Shown one piece after another: positions 40,808 to 50,153 of a stretch of 64,000 bases of DNA (position 1 is the stretch's first letter; the number at the start of each line of letters is the position of its first letter). The DNA lies in NCBI RefSeq assembly GCF_024343775.1, contig NZ_RJUF01000174.1, positions 1-64,000 of the forward strand. Reading direction: 5' to 3'. The notes beneath the pieces were generated by a model. That model did not search any database. It was not told the DNA's origin and saw only the letters and a program-made list of their open reading frames with translations. Both the position numbers and the translations under genes were made by a program. Source of the DNA: Lacihabitans soyangensis. GTDB lineage: Bacteria; Bacteroidota; Bacteroidia; Cytophagales; Spirosomataceae.

Positions 40808-40936
40808 TTACTTTCTTCCTATGCCTTTATAATCTCTATCGTTTTTCACCAACCATTTGCCTACTACAAATGCACCAGCAAGCAACACAACAAAAAACAA
40901 AATAGGTAACCAAGTGGGAAATTGATATCCAAACAT
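40808..40936 (-). CDS. Small single-pass membrane protein, 42 aa
   Basis: Leftward ATG at 40936 to TAA at 40808: MFGYQFPTWLPILFFVVLLA, then GAFVVGKWLVKNDRDYKGIGRK. One transmembrane helix followed by a basic cytosolic tail. It lies alone between convergent and same-strand neighbours. The clean protein-like pattern (hydrophobic helix, basic tail) supports a real small gene. Function unknown. Confidence 0.55.
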   Translation of the reverse strand: MFGYQFPTWLPILFFVVLLAGAFVVGKWLVKNDRDYKGIGRK

Positions 40937-41008
40937 ATTATTCTTCTTTTTTTCTACAAATTTAGGACAAAAATATTTCTAAAGGAATACTTTGGAATAA
41001 AATTAAAT

Positions 41009-42172
41009 TCAAAATAAGCTGTAAACAGCAAAGCCTGCCAAAACCACCACAATAACCCAAGCTACCAATTGGAGCAAAACAGGATAATTAAACCCACTAA
41101 AAATCTTTTTATTTCGGATACTTAGTAAAACGATGGCCAATCCAACTGGCAAAATAAATCCATTGATGTAACCAGCAAACAGCAATAAGTTCACGGGTTT
41201 TCCAAAAATCAATATGGCCAAAACAGATATAAGCACAAAAATCAAAGCAAAAATTTTATTTTTTTGCTCAAAAATCGGATGAAAATCTTTCAGAAAAGCC
41301 ACGGAAGTATATGTAGCACCAATAACTGATGTAATTGAAGCTGCCCAAATCATAAGGCCAAAAAGTATCTTGCCAATACTGCCAAACGTTGCCATAAATA
41401 CGGATGAAGTTGGATTATTGGCATCAATGCTAACGCCCGCAAGCACAATTGAAAGCGTACCTATGAACAAAAAATACCTCAAAACGCCTGTGAAAATAAT
41501 GCCGATAGATGCACTTTTAGCGACCTCCCCAGAGTACTTCTCTCCTACCATTCCGGCATCCATAAGTCTCTGTGCACCAGCAAAAGTGATATAACCACCC
41601 ACTGTGCCCCCAACCAGCGTAATAGTTGATTTTATGTCAAAAACTTCTGGTATTACACTAAATTCAACGAGTTTTGCGAAATCAACCTTCGCTTTTAGAA
41701 GCATTATTAGTATCAAAACCAACATCAGAATACCCAATATTCTAATGACATAATCTAGCTTTTCAAGGTTGTTTTTTGAGTAAAAAAGATAAAAAACTAT
41801 CACAGCGGTTATGATAATGCCCCATTCGTTGGGAATGTCCAACATAGCATTTATGCCCATACCAGCTCCCGCAAAGTTTCCTATATTAAAAACTAATCCG
41901 CCAAATGCCACACAAACCGCCAAAAGGTTGCCTAAGTCGGGAAGTAAAATATTCCCCAACTGTTGAGCCTTTAGGTTAGAAAAGGTCAACGTTCGCCAAA
42001 TTGTAACTTGTGCCACAACGTCAATTAGAATTGAGACAACTATGATGAATCCGAAATTATAAAGAAGTTTTTCCGTAAAAACAGTGGTCTGTGTTAAAAA
42101 TCCAGGACCAATGGCGGAGGTGGCCATCAAAAAAGCTGCCGCAAATATCTCTTTTCCTGACTTTTTAAACAT
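41009..42172 (-). CDS. NRAMP-related transporter lacking canonical metal-binding motifs
   Basis: 387 aa with about 11 hydrophobic helices. ATSAIGPGFLTQT matches helix 1 of the NRAMP superfamily, but the DPGN motif that binds metal is absent (TEKLLYN instead), and the helix 6 MPH motif is replaced by GGTVGGYITFAGAQ. Membership is judged from the N-terminal motif and topology. Transport of Mn/Fe by the usual mechanism is therefore not expected; magnesium or other substrates are conceivable. Single gene. Confidence 0.7.
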   Translation of the reverse strand: MFKKSGKEIFAAAFLMATSAIGPGFLTQTTVFTEKLLYNFGFIIVVSILIDVVAQVTIWRTLTFSNLKAQQLGNILLPDLGNLLAVCVAFGGLVFNIGNFAGAGMGINAMLDIPNEWGIIITAVIVFYLFYSKNNLEKLDYVIRILGILMLVLILIMLLKAKVDFAKLVEFSVIPEVFDIKSTITLVGGTVGGYITFAGAQRLMDAGMVGEKYSGEVAKSASIGIIFTGVLRYFLFIGTLSIVLAGVSIDANNPTSSVFMATFGSIGKILFGLMIWAASITSVIGATYTSVAFLKDFHPIFEQKNKIFALIFVLISVLAILIFGKPVNLLLFAGYINGFILPVGLAIVLLSIRNKKIFSGFNYPVLLQLVAWVIVVVLAGFAVYSLF

Positions 42173-42260
42173 AAATGGCCGATTTTAAGCTTACAAAAAT
42201 CAAATAAAACCAAAAAATGACAAATAAAAAATACGCCTTGTGATTAGTTTCTTAATAACT

Positions 42261-42268
42261 TATTTTTG
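42261..42268 (+). promoter_or_regulatory. Bacteroidota -7 box (TATTTTTG) for the RND operon
   Basis: TATTTTTG, about 90 nt before the ATG at 42358; leader contains no obvious regulator site. Confidence 0.35.
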
Positions 42269-42357
42269 TCTATAAAAATACATACCTTATCCATTAGAGA
42301 TTTATGTATGAACATTTTTCATTCTATTTGTAACAAAAACCATTTAAGACAACATTT

Positions 42358-43443
42358 ATGCGTCCTCTTTTAATAGCAGCTGGCTTAATTTTAGCCTTGA
42401 TTTTAGGTAAAATTTTCTTCTTCAATGATAGCTCAGAACCAAAATCCGATAAACCAGGTGATAAAAAATCAGGCAATGCAGGTATGGGCGGTAAAGGCGG
42501 AGACGCGAAACCGATGAGGGTAACTACCACTGTTGTGGGCCTAGGTGATTCTCAAAAGACTGTATTTTCATCTGGTACTACCATTGCCAACGAAGAAGTG
42601 GAGGTTAAAAGTGAAATTTCAGGGAAAATTGTAAAACTAAGTATTCCAGAGGGCTCGGTAGTTCCTAAAGGTTACCTTATCGCAAAAATCAAAGACGACG
42701 ATATTTTGGCTCAATTAAGAAAAGTAGAATTGGAGGAAAAATTAGCCGATCAAATAGAGGCCCGTCAGAAAAAACTGTTGGACATCAACGCTATAAGTAG
42801 AGAAGAATACGAGATTTCTCAAAACAGAGTTTTCACCTTGAAAGCAGATAAAGACTTATTAAAGGTTCAATTGGAAAGAACTGAGATCAGGGCTCCTTTT
42901 TCAGGAAAAGTTGGTTTAAAAAACATTTCATTGGGTGCTTATGTTACACCTGCAACTGTCATATCTACAATTGTACAGTTAAATCCTATAAAGTTAGATT
43001 TTACAGTTCCAGAAAAATATGTTTCTGAGGTTAAGCTTGGAAAAATAATTAAGTTTCAAACCGACGGTTCAAATAATGAGTATACGGCTAAGATTGTAGC
43101 TATTGATCCTAAAGTAGATGAAGCATTGAGAACCTTAAAAGTTCGTGCCATTTCACAAAATGGAGGTAATAATTTGATGCCAGGTATGTTTATAAAAGTT
43201 TTACTGAATTTGAGTACCTCACAGTCAATAATGATTCCTACCGAAATGGTAATACCGGTGGCTGATGGTAAAAAAGTGTTTGTTAAAAGAAATGGCAAAG
43301 CAGAAGAAGTTAGTATAATCACAGGATTAAGAGATGCCAATAACTTACAAGTTTTAAGTGGCCTGAATATTGGGGACTCACTGATAACTAGTGGATTAAT
43401 GACAATAAAGGCAGGAAGTCCAGTATTTACAAAAAATAATTAA
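42358..43443 (+). CDS. RND efflux periplasmic adaptor (membrane fusion protein)
   Basis: 361 aa. One N-terminal transmembrane helix (LLIAAGLILALILG), a Gly/Lys-rich linker, barrel-sandwich segments (VKSEISGKIVKLSIPEGSVV, TEIRAPFSGKVGLKNISLGA), a short coiled coil between, and a beta-barrel domain (MIPTEMVIPVADGKKVFVKR). It links the RND pump to TolC across the periplasm. First gene of a three-gene operon; 2 bp precede the pump gene. Confidence 0.92.
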   Translation: MRPLLIAAGLILALILGKIFFFNDSSEPKSDKPGDKKSGNAGMGGKGGDAKPMRVTTTVVGLGDSQKTVFSSGTTIANEEVEVKSEISGKIVKLSIPEGSVVPKGYLIAKIKDDDILAQLRKVELEEKLADQIEARQKKLLDINAISREEYEISQNRVFTLKADKDLLKVQLERTEIRAPFSGKVGLKNISLGAYVTPATVISTIVQLNPIKLDFTVPEKYVSEVKLGKIIKFQTDGSNNEYTAKIVAIDPKVDEALRTLKVRAISQNGGNNLMPGMFIKVLLNLSTSQSIMIPTEMVIPVADGKKVFVKRNGKAEEVSIITGLRDANNLQVLSGLNIGDSLITSGLMTIKAGSPVFTKNN

Positions 43444-43445
43444 TT

Positions 43446-46400
43446 ATGTCAATATCAACCTTATCGATCAAAAGGCCAGTTTTGGCGATTGTAATGAACC
43501 TACTCATTCTATTGTTTGGGTTCATTGGTTATCAATATCTAGGTGTTAGGGAATATCCTTCTATTGACCCCCCAATTGTAAACGTTGGCACGAGCTACCC
43601 GGGTGCAAATGCGGATATCATAGAATCGCAGATCACCGAACCACTCGAAAAAGCACTAAACAGTGTTGAAGGAATTAGATCTGTGAGTTCGAGTTCAAAC
43701 CAAGGAAATTCGAATATTACGATAGAATTCAACCTTGATGTGGACATGGAAAAAGCCACCAATGATGTTAGGGATAAAGTTTCGCAAGCTGCATTTATAC
43801 TTCCAAGGGACTTAGATGGCTTGCCAACGGTAAGAAAAGCTGATGCCAATGCTGAAACTATACTCTCATTATCACTAAACAGCGACACAAGAAATATACT
43901 GGATGTTTCTGATTATGCTGAAAATGTGGTTTCCCCGCGATTAGAAACAATTGAAGGTGTCAGTGAGATACGTATTTGGGGTTTCAAAAGATACGCAATG
44001 CGTCTTTGGATGGACCCAAATAGATTGGCCTCGATGGGTGTAACCACACAAGATGTTAAGGCGGCTCTTGACCGAGAAAACGTTGAATTACCTTCTGGAA
44101 AGTTACAAGGTACAAATACTGAACTCGTCGTTAAAACAGTTGGACGATTTACAAATGCAGACGATTTTAACAACATGATTGTTAAAAACGTTGGAGATAG
44201 AATCATCAAGTTTAGAGACATTGGGTATGCAGAAATAGGTGCCGAAAACCTAGAAACTATCCTTCGATGGAATGGTGTACCTATGTGTGGTATTGCAGTT
44301 CAGCCCCAGCCAGGTGCTAATTACCTAGACATTGCTAAAGAAGTCTACAAAAGAAAGGCAGATATAGAAAAGACCTTACCGCCTGATATTAAGCTCGGTA
44401 CAATTTTAGACTATACTACTTTCGTAAAACAATCTGTCGAAGAAGTAATAGAAACTTTGGCCATCGCTATCATTTTGGTGGTAATCATTATCTTCTTATT
44501 CTTTAGAGACTGGATTGTAGCCGTACGTCCTTTGATTGACATACCAGTTTCATTGGTGGGTACATTCTTTATTATGTACATTTTTGGTTTCTCCATAAAC
44601 GTGCTAACACTATTGGCCATCGTATTGGCCACGGGTTTGGTTGTTGATGATGGTATTGTGGTTACAGAGAATATCTTCAAGAAAATTGAAGAGGGCATGA
44701 ACCCTATAGAAGCCTCAGTAAAAGGTGCAAATGAGATTTTCTTTGCTGTTATTTCTACATCTATTACGCTAGCTGCGGTGTTCCTACCTGTAATTTTTAT
44801 GGAAGGTTTTGTTGGAAAGCTTTTCAGAGAATTTGGTGTGGTACTCTCCAGTGCTGTATTGATTTCGGCATTTGTGTCACTCACATTGACGCCTATGCTA
44901 AACGCCTATTTGAACAGGAAGACCATTAAAAAGTCCAAGTTTTATAACATGACAGAGCCTTTCTTTGAAGGCATGGAGTCGAATTATAAAAGTAGCCTTT
45001 TGAACTTCTTAACCAAAAAATGGCTCGTAATGCCTATCATGGTGGTCATTTTTGGAATGGTTTACTTCTTCTGGGGTGAGTTAAAATCCGAACTGGCACC
45101 ATTAGATGACAGAAGTGCTTTGCAAGTACAGTTCACCGGCCCAGAGGGCTCCTCTTACGACTACATGGATAAGTACATTCAGAAAGCCGGTAAAATGATG
45201 AAAGATTCTGTTCCTGAGCTGGCTGGAGTAATGACCATGACAGCACCATCATTTGGAGGTTCTGGGGCTGCTAACACTGGATTTAGTAGAATAGCTCTTT
45301 ATCCAAAAAATGAGAGAACCAAATCACAGGCAGAGGTAGCCGAGACAGTTTCTAACCTACTTAAAAAATTACCTGATGCCAGAGCTTTTGTAAATCAACA
45401 ACAAACAATTGCTGTAAACAAAAGAGGCGGATTACCAGTAGGTTATGTAATACAGGCACCAGACTTTGCTAAGCTAAGAGAATACCTTCCTAGATTCATG
45501 GAGGAAGTTCAGAAAAGCCCTGTTTTCACTACATCTGATGTTAACTTGAAATTCAGTAAGCCAGAGCTTTCAATCAAAATAGATAGAGAAAAATCGAAGA
45601 GTCTTGGAGTTGCTGTGGCCGATGTTGCCCAAACTATGCAGTTGGCTTTTGCTGGTCAAAGGTTTAGCTATTTTACGATGAACGGCAGGCAGTACCAAGT
45701 AATTGGACAGTTTGAGAGAAGCGACAGAAACGAACCTCTTGACTTGAAGAGCATGTATGTAAAAAACAGTCAGGGAGAGTTGGTGCAGCTTGATAATATC
45801 GTAAAAGTAGAAGAAAACAGCAGCCCACCTCAGTTGTATCATTATGACCGTTATATGAGTGCGACTGTTTCGGCAGGTTTGACTCCAGGCAAAACTATTG
45901 CAGACGGCATAAAAGCTATGGACGAAATTAGAGATAAATTGGGTGATGAGAAAATACGAACAGCTCTTACCGGTTCCTCAAGAGACTTTGCCGAAAGTTC
46001 ATCTAATACACTATTCTCATTTGGACTTGCCCTCATATTGGTATTCTTGATTCTTGCTGCTCAGTTTGAAAGCTTCGTGGATCCATTAATTATCATGTTT
46101 ACAGTACCTTTGGCCATCGCTGGTGCTGTTTTATCCCTATGGTTATTTGACCAGACTGTTAATATATTCAGCCAAATTGGAATGATTATGTTGATTGGCT
46201 TAGTGACCAAAAACGGTATCTTGATTGTGGAATTTGCAAATCAGTTACAAGAAAAAGGATATCCAAAAGCTAAGGCAGCAGTCGAAGCGGCCACCTTGCG
46301 TTTGAGACCAATTCTAATGACCACATTGGCAACCACCTTTGGTGCATTACCAATAGCATTGGCCTTGGGATCTGCTGGTTCAAGTAGACGTTCAATGGGT

Positions 46401-46532
46401 ATAGTAGTTATTGGCGGTTTAGTTATGTCATTGATATTGACACTTTATGTTATTCCTGCCATGTACATTTATTTAAGCAAAAAGAAAAACTTTGAAAGAA
46501 TGAAAGCCATCGAAGAAATGGCTGAAGTTTGA
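43446..46532 (+). CDS. RND multidrug efflux permease (AcrB/HAE1-like)
   Basis: 1028 aa, full length. RPVLAIVMNLLILLFGFIGY is helix 1; ATGLVVDDGIVVTENIF in helix 4 carries the two proton-relay Asp; GLVTKNGILIVEFANQL in helix 10 carries the Lys. Two large periplasmic loops are present. A proton-driven pump for amphiphilic drugs, detergents or lipids. The HAE1 rather than heavy-metal type is suggested by the porter domain sequence. No local regulator gene. Confidence 0.93.
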   Translation: MSISTLSIKRPVLAIVMNLLILLFGFIGYQYLGVREYPSIDPPIVNVGTSYPGANADIIESQITEPLEKALNSVEGIRSVSSSSNQGNSNITIEFNLDVDMEKATNDVRDKVSQAAFILPRDLDGLPTVRKADANAETILSLSLNSDTRNILDVSDYAENVVSPRLETIEGVSEIRIWGFKRYAMRLWMDPNRLASMGVTTQDVKAALDRENVELPSGKLQGTNTELVVKTVGRFTNADDFNNMIVKNVGDRIIKFRDIGYAEIGAENLETILRWNGVPMCGIAVQPQPGANYLDIAKEVYKRKADIEKTLPPDIKLGTILDYTTFVKQSVEEVIETLAIAIILVVIIIFLFFRDWIVAVRPLIDIPVSLVGTFFIMYIFGFSINVLTLLAIVLATGLVVDDGIVVTENIFKKIEEGMNPIEASVKGANEIFFAVISTSITLAAVFLPVIFMEGFVGKLFREFGVVLSSAVLISAFVSLTLTPMLNAYLNRKTIKKSKFYNMTEPFFEGMESNYKSSLLNFLTKKWLVMPIMVVIFGMVYFFWGELKSELAPLDDRSALQVQFTGPEGSSYDYMDKYIQKAGKMMKDSVPELAGVMTMTAPSFGGSGAANTGFSRIALYPKNERTKSQAEVAETVSNLLKKLPDARAFVNQQQTIAVNKRGGLPVGYVIQAPDFAKLREYLPRFMEEVQKSPVFTTSDVNLKFSKPELSIKIDREKSKSLGVAVADVAQTMQLAFAGQRFSYFTMNGRQYQVIGQFERSDRNEPLDLKSMYVKNSQGELVQLDNIVKVEENSSPPQLYHYDRYMSATVSAGLTPGKTIADGIKAMDEIRDKLGDEKIRTALTGSSRDFAESSSNTLFSFGLALILVFLILAAQFESFVDPLIIMFTVPLAIAGAVLSLWLFDQTVNIFSQIGMIMLIGLVTKNGILIVEFANQLQEKGYPKAKAAVEAATLRLRPILMTTLATTFGALPIALALGSAGSSRRSMGIVVIGGLVMSLILTLYVIPAMYIYLSKKKNFERMKAIEEMAEV

Positions 46533-46540
46533 TATAATTT

Positions 46541-47842
46541 ATGAAAAAATCAATCGTAAAAGTACTATTTTTAGTTCTCGTTGGATACACCGCTTCGTCG
46601 CAAGGTTTATTAAAATTGACAGATGCTCAGAAATATGCCTTAGAAAACAATTTTAGTCTGAAAGTATCTGAAAAACAGGTAGAACTTGCTCAAAACCAGA
46701 TATTCAAAGCCAACGCTGGAATGACGCCTACCATAGACTGGAATACAAGTTTTAACTCGACTTTCAACCAAGTTAATCAAAACTTCGTGGACGGTAGGGT
46801 TATCAATCGTTTCGGTAGATCTTTGTCTCCCGTTAGCAATTTAGCTCTAGCGTATACACTCTATGATGGTCGAAGAATGCAAACCGCTTACGAAAGACTA
46901 AAAACCCAGGGTCAGCAGTCAAAAATACAGCAGCAATTGGCTATTCAAAATACCTTGAGTAACGTTATGCAGATTTATTTCGATATTCAAAGGCTGCAAA
47001 ACACTGAGGAATATCTAAATGAGATAATAAAATACTACGAAGAAAGGCTCAAAATCACTGAAGAAAGATGGCAAATTGGTAGAGGCTCAAAATTGGACTA
47101 CTTGCAGTCCAAAGCTGACTTAAGTACGCAATTGACAAATCTAACCAACAACAGTAATCAACTAAAAAACGCCAAAATTAGCCTAAACGGTGTACTAGGA
47201 AGGGACCCAAAAATAGATTTTGAGGTTGAAAAAGATCAGATTGCAAGTCCAATGTACGATTTGTCATTTCTAATAGATCAGGCCAAGTTGCAGAATCCAG
47301 AATTTTTAAATTTGAAAAAAACGGAAGAGATAAACCTTCTAAACCAAAAAGAAGCGAGCTCATTCAAGAAGCCAAGAATTAACTTGAATAGCTCGTTCGG
47401 ATACAATTTTAACTCAAACAATGCAGGTTTGATAACTTTCAACCAATCTGTTGGATTAAATGCAGGTGTTTCGGCCACTTGGAGAATTTTTGATGGTCAG
47501 CTGATCAATAGGAACATTCAGTCATCCAAAATCAATGGAGAAATAATCCAAGCCCAAAAGGCCGATTTACTCAATAGGATTGAAAATCAACTTACTACCT
47601 CCTATTTTCAATACGAAACCGACAAAAAACTTCTTGAGTTAGAGAAAGAAAACAAAGAAATAGCGGCAGAAAACCTTTCTATTTCATTAGAAAAATTCAA
47701 GCTAGGTTCATCAACTATTTTAGAAATAAATGATGCCCAAACCCGCTACAATACAGTTTTGAATCGATTGGTAAGTGCTCAGTTCAATGTTAAAATATCT
47801 CAACTTGAACTGTTGACCATTAGCGGTCAGTTAATGAAATAA
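46541..47842 (+). CDS. TolC-family outer-membrane efflux protein
   Basis: 433 aa. Signal peptide (VKVLFLVLVGYTASSQG), then repeated long helices of the TolC fold (QKYALENNFSLKVSEKQVEL; EERLKITEERWQIGRGSKLD; ISLEKFKLGSSTILEINDAQ). Forms the outer-membrane exit duct for the pump. Third gene of the operon; its stop abuts the pxpA stop on the other strand. Confidence 0.92.
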   Translation: MKKSIVKVLFLVLVGYTASSQGLLKLTDAQKYALENNFSLKVSEKQVELAQNQIFKANAGMTPTIDWNTSFNSTFNQVNQNFVDGRVINRFGRSLSPVSNLALAYTLYDGRRMQTAYERLKTQGQQSKIQQQLAIQNTLSNVMQIYFDIQRLQNTEEYLNEIIKYYEERLKITEERWQIGRGSKLDYLQSKADLSTQLTNLTNNSNQLKNAKISLNGVLGRDPKIDFEVEKDQIASPMYDLSFLIDQAKLQNPEFLNLKKTEEINLLNQKEASSFKKPRINLNSSFGYNFNSNNAGLITFNQSVGLNAGVSATWRIFDGQLINRNIQSSKINGEIIQAQKADLLNRIENQLTTSYFQYETDKKLLELEKENKEIAAENLSISLEKFKLGSSTILEINDAQTRYNTVLNRLVSAQFNVKISQLELLTISGQLMK

Positions 47843-48577
47843 TCAAGAATTTACGACATCGTAAATGGCTTTAGCGAATTCTATTGCATTAGGCGTATCA
47901 CTATGAATACAAATAGTATCACACTGAAGTTCGATTAACCTACCATCTAAAGTATTAATAGCAGACCCATTCACGAGTGAGTGGGTCTGTTTTTTTATGT
48001 CTTCTATATCTGATTTTAAAGCATTTGGCAAACTCCTATTTGCTAATGAACCATCGGACTGGTATGACCTATCTGCAAAACACTCTGCATAAGTTTTTAA
48101 TCCCTTTTTTTGGGCTTCAGAGATGCTTACACTACCAGACAAACCAAATAGAATTAGGTCATTATCAAACTCATAAACGGCTTCGGCAATTGCTCGGGCA
48201 TATTCCGTGTTTTTTGCAGACATATTATACAAAGCACCATGAGGCTTCACATGATTCATCTTTATTCCTTTCGCTTTCAATACTTTATCAATAATAAGTA
48301 ACTGAGCACTTACTAGTTCCTTAACCTCAGCGAAAGATAATTCCATTTCGTTTCTTCCGAAATTTGGTTTATCATCAAAACCAGGATGAGCTCCAATATT
48401 TAAATCATATTTGTGGGCATTTTCTATGGTCCTCTCCATAATCTCTTGACTTCCAGCATGAAACCCACAGGCAATATTGACTGAATTAATGAAAGCCATT
48501 AGTGCCTCATCATGCCCTGAAAAGAGAAAATCGAGTGATTCCCCCATATCGCAGTTTATATCAATTTTCCTTTTCAC
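47843..48577 (-). CDS. pxpA: 5-Oxoprolinase subunit A (LamB/YcsF)
   Basis: 244 aa. INCDMGESLDF, VNIACGFHAGSQEIME and IGAHPGFDDKPNFGRNEMEL are PxpA hallmarks. With PxpB/PxpC it opens 5-oxoproline to glutamate using ATP. The start is GTG at 48577, since all downstream Met would remove the conserved INCDMGES; it overlaps the pxpC end by 17 bp. Last gene of the operon. Confidence 0.93.
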   Translation of the reverse strand: MKRKIDINCDMGESLDFLFSGHDEALMAFINSVNIACGFHAGSQEIMERTIENAHKYDLNIGAHPGFDDKPNFGRNEMELSFAEVKELVSAQLLIIDKVLKAKGIKMNHVKPHGALYNMSAKNTEYARAIAEAVYEFDNDLILFGLSGSVSISEAQKKGLKTYAECFADRSYQSDGSLANRSLPNALKSDIEDIKKQTHSLVNGSAINTLDGRLIELQCDTICIHSDTPNAIEFAKAIYDVVNS

Positions 48578-49490
48578 GAAGCTTTAGAGATTTTTGGATT
48601 AAGTCAATAGTTTTTTTGGTTTGAAGCATGATTTCAACGGCATTTTCATAGCTAATCCTCTCAAATTCAATTTTAGTCTGTGAACCTAGCTGTGATAATT
48701 TAGAAATATCATTTTCTATAACAAAGCCTAATTTAGGATATCCGCCACTCACTTGTGCATCAGCCATCAATATGATCAATTGTCCATCAGGAAGCAGCTG
48801 AATGGTACCTTTGGTGACTGAGGCTGATACCAATTCCTTATTTTGATTCAGATGCAATGGCTCGCCACTTAGTCTATAACCCATTCTGTTTGAATCTTTT
48901 GAAATAAGAAACTCGGAGTTTAGCAAATGATGGACCGAATCCTCAGTCAACTGATCAAACTCAAAACTTGGCACGAACTTGATTCGTTTTTCTGTGTAAT
49001 CAGGAGCAAAATCTACTCCATAATTAGTTTGAGTGATAGTCGACTGGACTTTACTTTTCAGCTTTATTTTTCCCGAAAAAGTAGGATAATTCAGCTGAGA
49101 ATTAGTTGATTTTGAATTCAGCCAATCTAAACTTTCAAAACCACCTTTTACTCCGAAATATAATCTTTCACCCTTAATTTTATTCCTAAAAACTATTATG
49201 TCCCCGGGCTGAACCCCGTACATTTTATTATTTCGAATCAAACTCGAATTCAAGCTAGCGTTGAATTCTGCACCCGTTATGGCAAAATAACAGGATTCCT
49301 CAAATTCAATTTGTGGCCCGGGAAAATGAATTTCTATTGCGGCCTCGTTTTCATTATTACCTAATATAAAGTTTAACAATCTAAAACTTAAACTGTCCAT
49401 TACCCCACCAATATTCACTCCCATGGATTGATAACCTATCCTTCCTTGGTCTTGAAATGAACTTAAAATACCCTTCTTTAGAATTTTCAT
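48561..49490 (-). CDS. pxpC: 5-Oxoprolinase subunit C (KipA-type carboxyltransferase-like)
   Basis: 309 aa. Opens with KKGILSSFQDQGRIGYQSMGV and carries GGVMDSLSFRLLNFILGN, SNRMGYRLSGEPL and SVTKGTIQLLPDGQLIILMAD, signatures of the biotin-dependent-carboxyltransferase-like KipA/PxpC fold. Acts with PxpB in 5-oxoproline phosphorylation/cleavage. Middle gene, 7 bp after pxpB. Confidence 0.93.
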   Translation of the reverse strand: MKILKKGILSSFQDQGRIGYQSMGVNIGGVMDSLSFRLLNFILGNNENEAAIEIHFPGPQIEFEESCYFAITGAEFNASLNSSLIRNNKMYGVQPGDIIVFRNKIKGERLYFGVKGGFESLDWLNSKSTNSQLNYPTFSGKIKLKSKVQSTITQTNYGVDFAPDYTEKRIKFVPSFEFDQLTEDSVHHLLNSEFLISKDSNRMGYRLSGEPLHLNQNKELVSASVTKGTIQLLPDGQLIILMADAQVSGGYPKLGFVIENDISKLSQLGSQTKIEFERISYENAVEIMLQTKKTIDLIQKSLKLREKEN

Positions 49491-49497
49491 TTTTTCT

Positions 49498-50151
49498 TCA
49501 AATAGGTTTAAGTTTTACTTTATCACCAATAGTTAGATAGCTTAAATGTTCTAAATCGAACAATTCCAAGTCCGTTGTTCCGATTATTTGCCAGCCGCCC
49601 GGGCTCTCTGATGGATAAATACCTGTTTGAAAACCACCGATACCCACGCTTCCTTTGGCCACTTTTAATCGAGGAGAACTCCTTCTTGGCACAAATAGCC
49701 GCTCGTCCATTCCCAACAAATAAGGAAAACCTGGTAAAAAACCAACCATAGCAACCGTATAAATCGAGCTAGAATGCACATTAATTACCTCATCAATAGA
49801 CAATTGACAATAATTGGAAACAAACGACAAATCTACACCTGCATATTTCACGGGAATCTCTTTGGCCAATTCATTTCCAATGTTTGTAGGATTTTCAGTG
49901 AAGGAATATTTCGATAACCAATCATCAAAAAAAGTCACTAAAGAATTCTGCGAAAAGTAAAAACTGACGTCAACAAAGATGCTAAGGGAATTATAAGAAG
50001 GTACGATTTCGAGTAACCATGGCCAATTTTGAGTTTCTAATGCATTTTTCAAACACAGAACTTCATGATGCGACTCCAAACCTATTTCTTTATTCAAAAA
50101 AACGCTAATAGCTTTTTCTGATAAAATAGATAGTGTGAAGATATTTTGCAT
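49498..50151 (-). CDS. pxpB: 5-Oxoprolinase subunit B (KipI-type)
   Basis: 217 aa from the ATG at 50151 (MQNIFTLSILSEKAISVFLN); the frame extends to 50205 but overlaps the upstream gene and lacks conserved residues. VAMVGFLPGFPYLLGMDERL, RLKVAKGSVGIGGFQTGIYP and SESPGGWQIIGTT are PxpB/KipI signatures. First of the three oxoprolinase genes, 2 bp after the YyaL-type gene. Confidence 0.92.
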   Translation of the reverse strand: MQNIFTLSILSEKAISVFLNKEIGLESHHEVLCLKNALETQNWPWLLEIVPSYNSLSIFVDVSFYFSQNSLVTFFDDWLSKYSFTENPTNIGNELAKEIPVKYAGVDLSFVSNYCQLSIDEVINVHSSSIYTVAMVGFLPGFPYLLGMDERLFVPRRSSPRLKVAKGSVGIGGFQTGIYPSESPGGWQIIGTTDLELFDLEHLSYLTIGDKVKLKPI

Positions 50152-50153
50152 CG

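Noticed and set aside
42324-42530. 68-aa leftward frame over the adaptor gene start
   Set aside because: Antisense to the adaptor signal/linker region; Pro-rich shadow translation.
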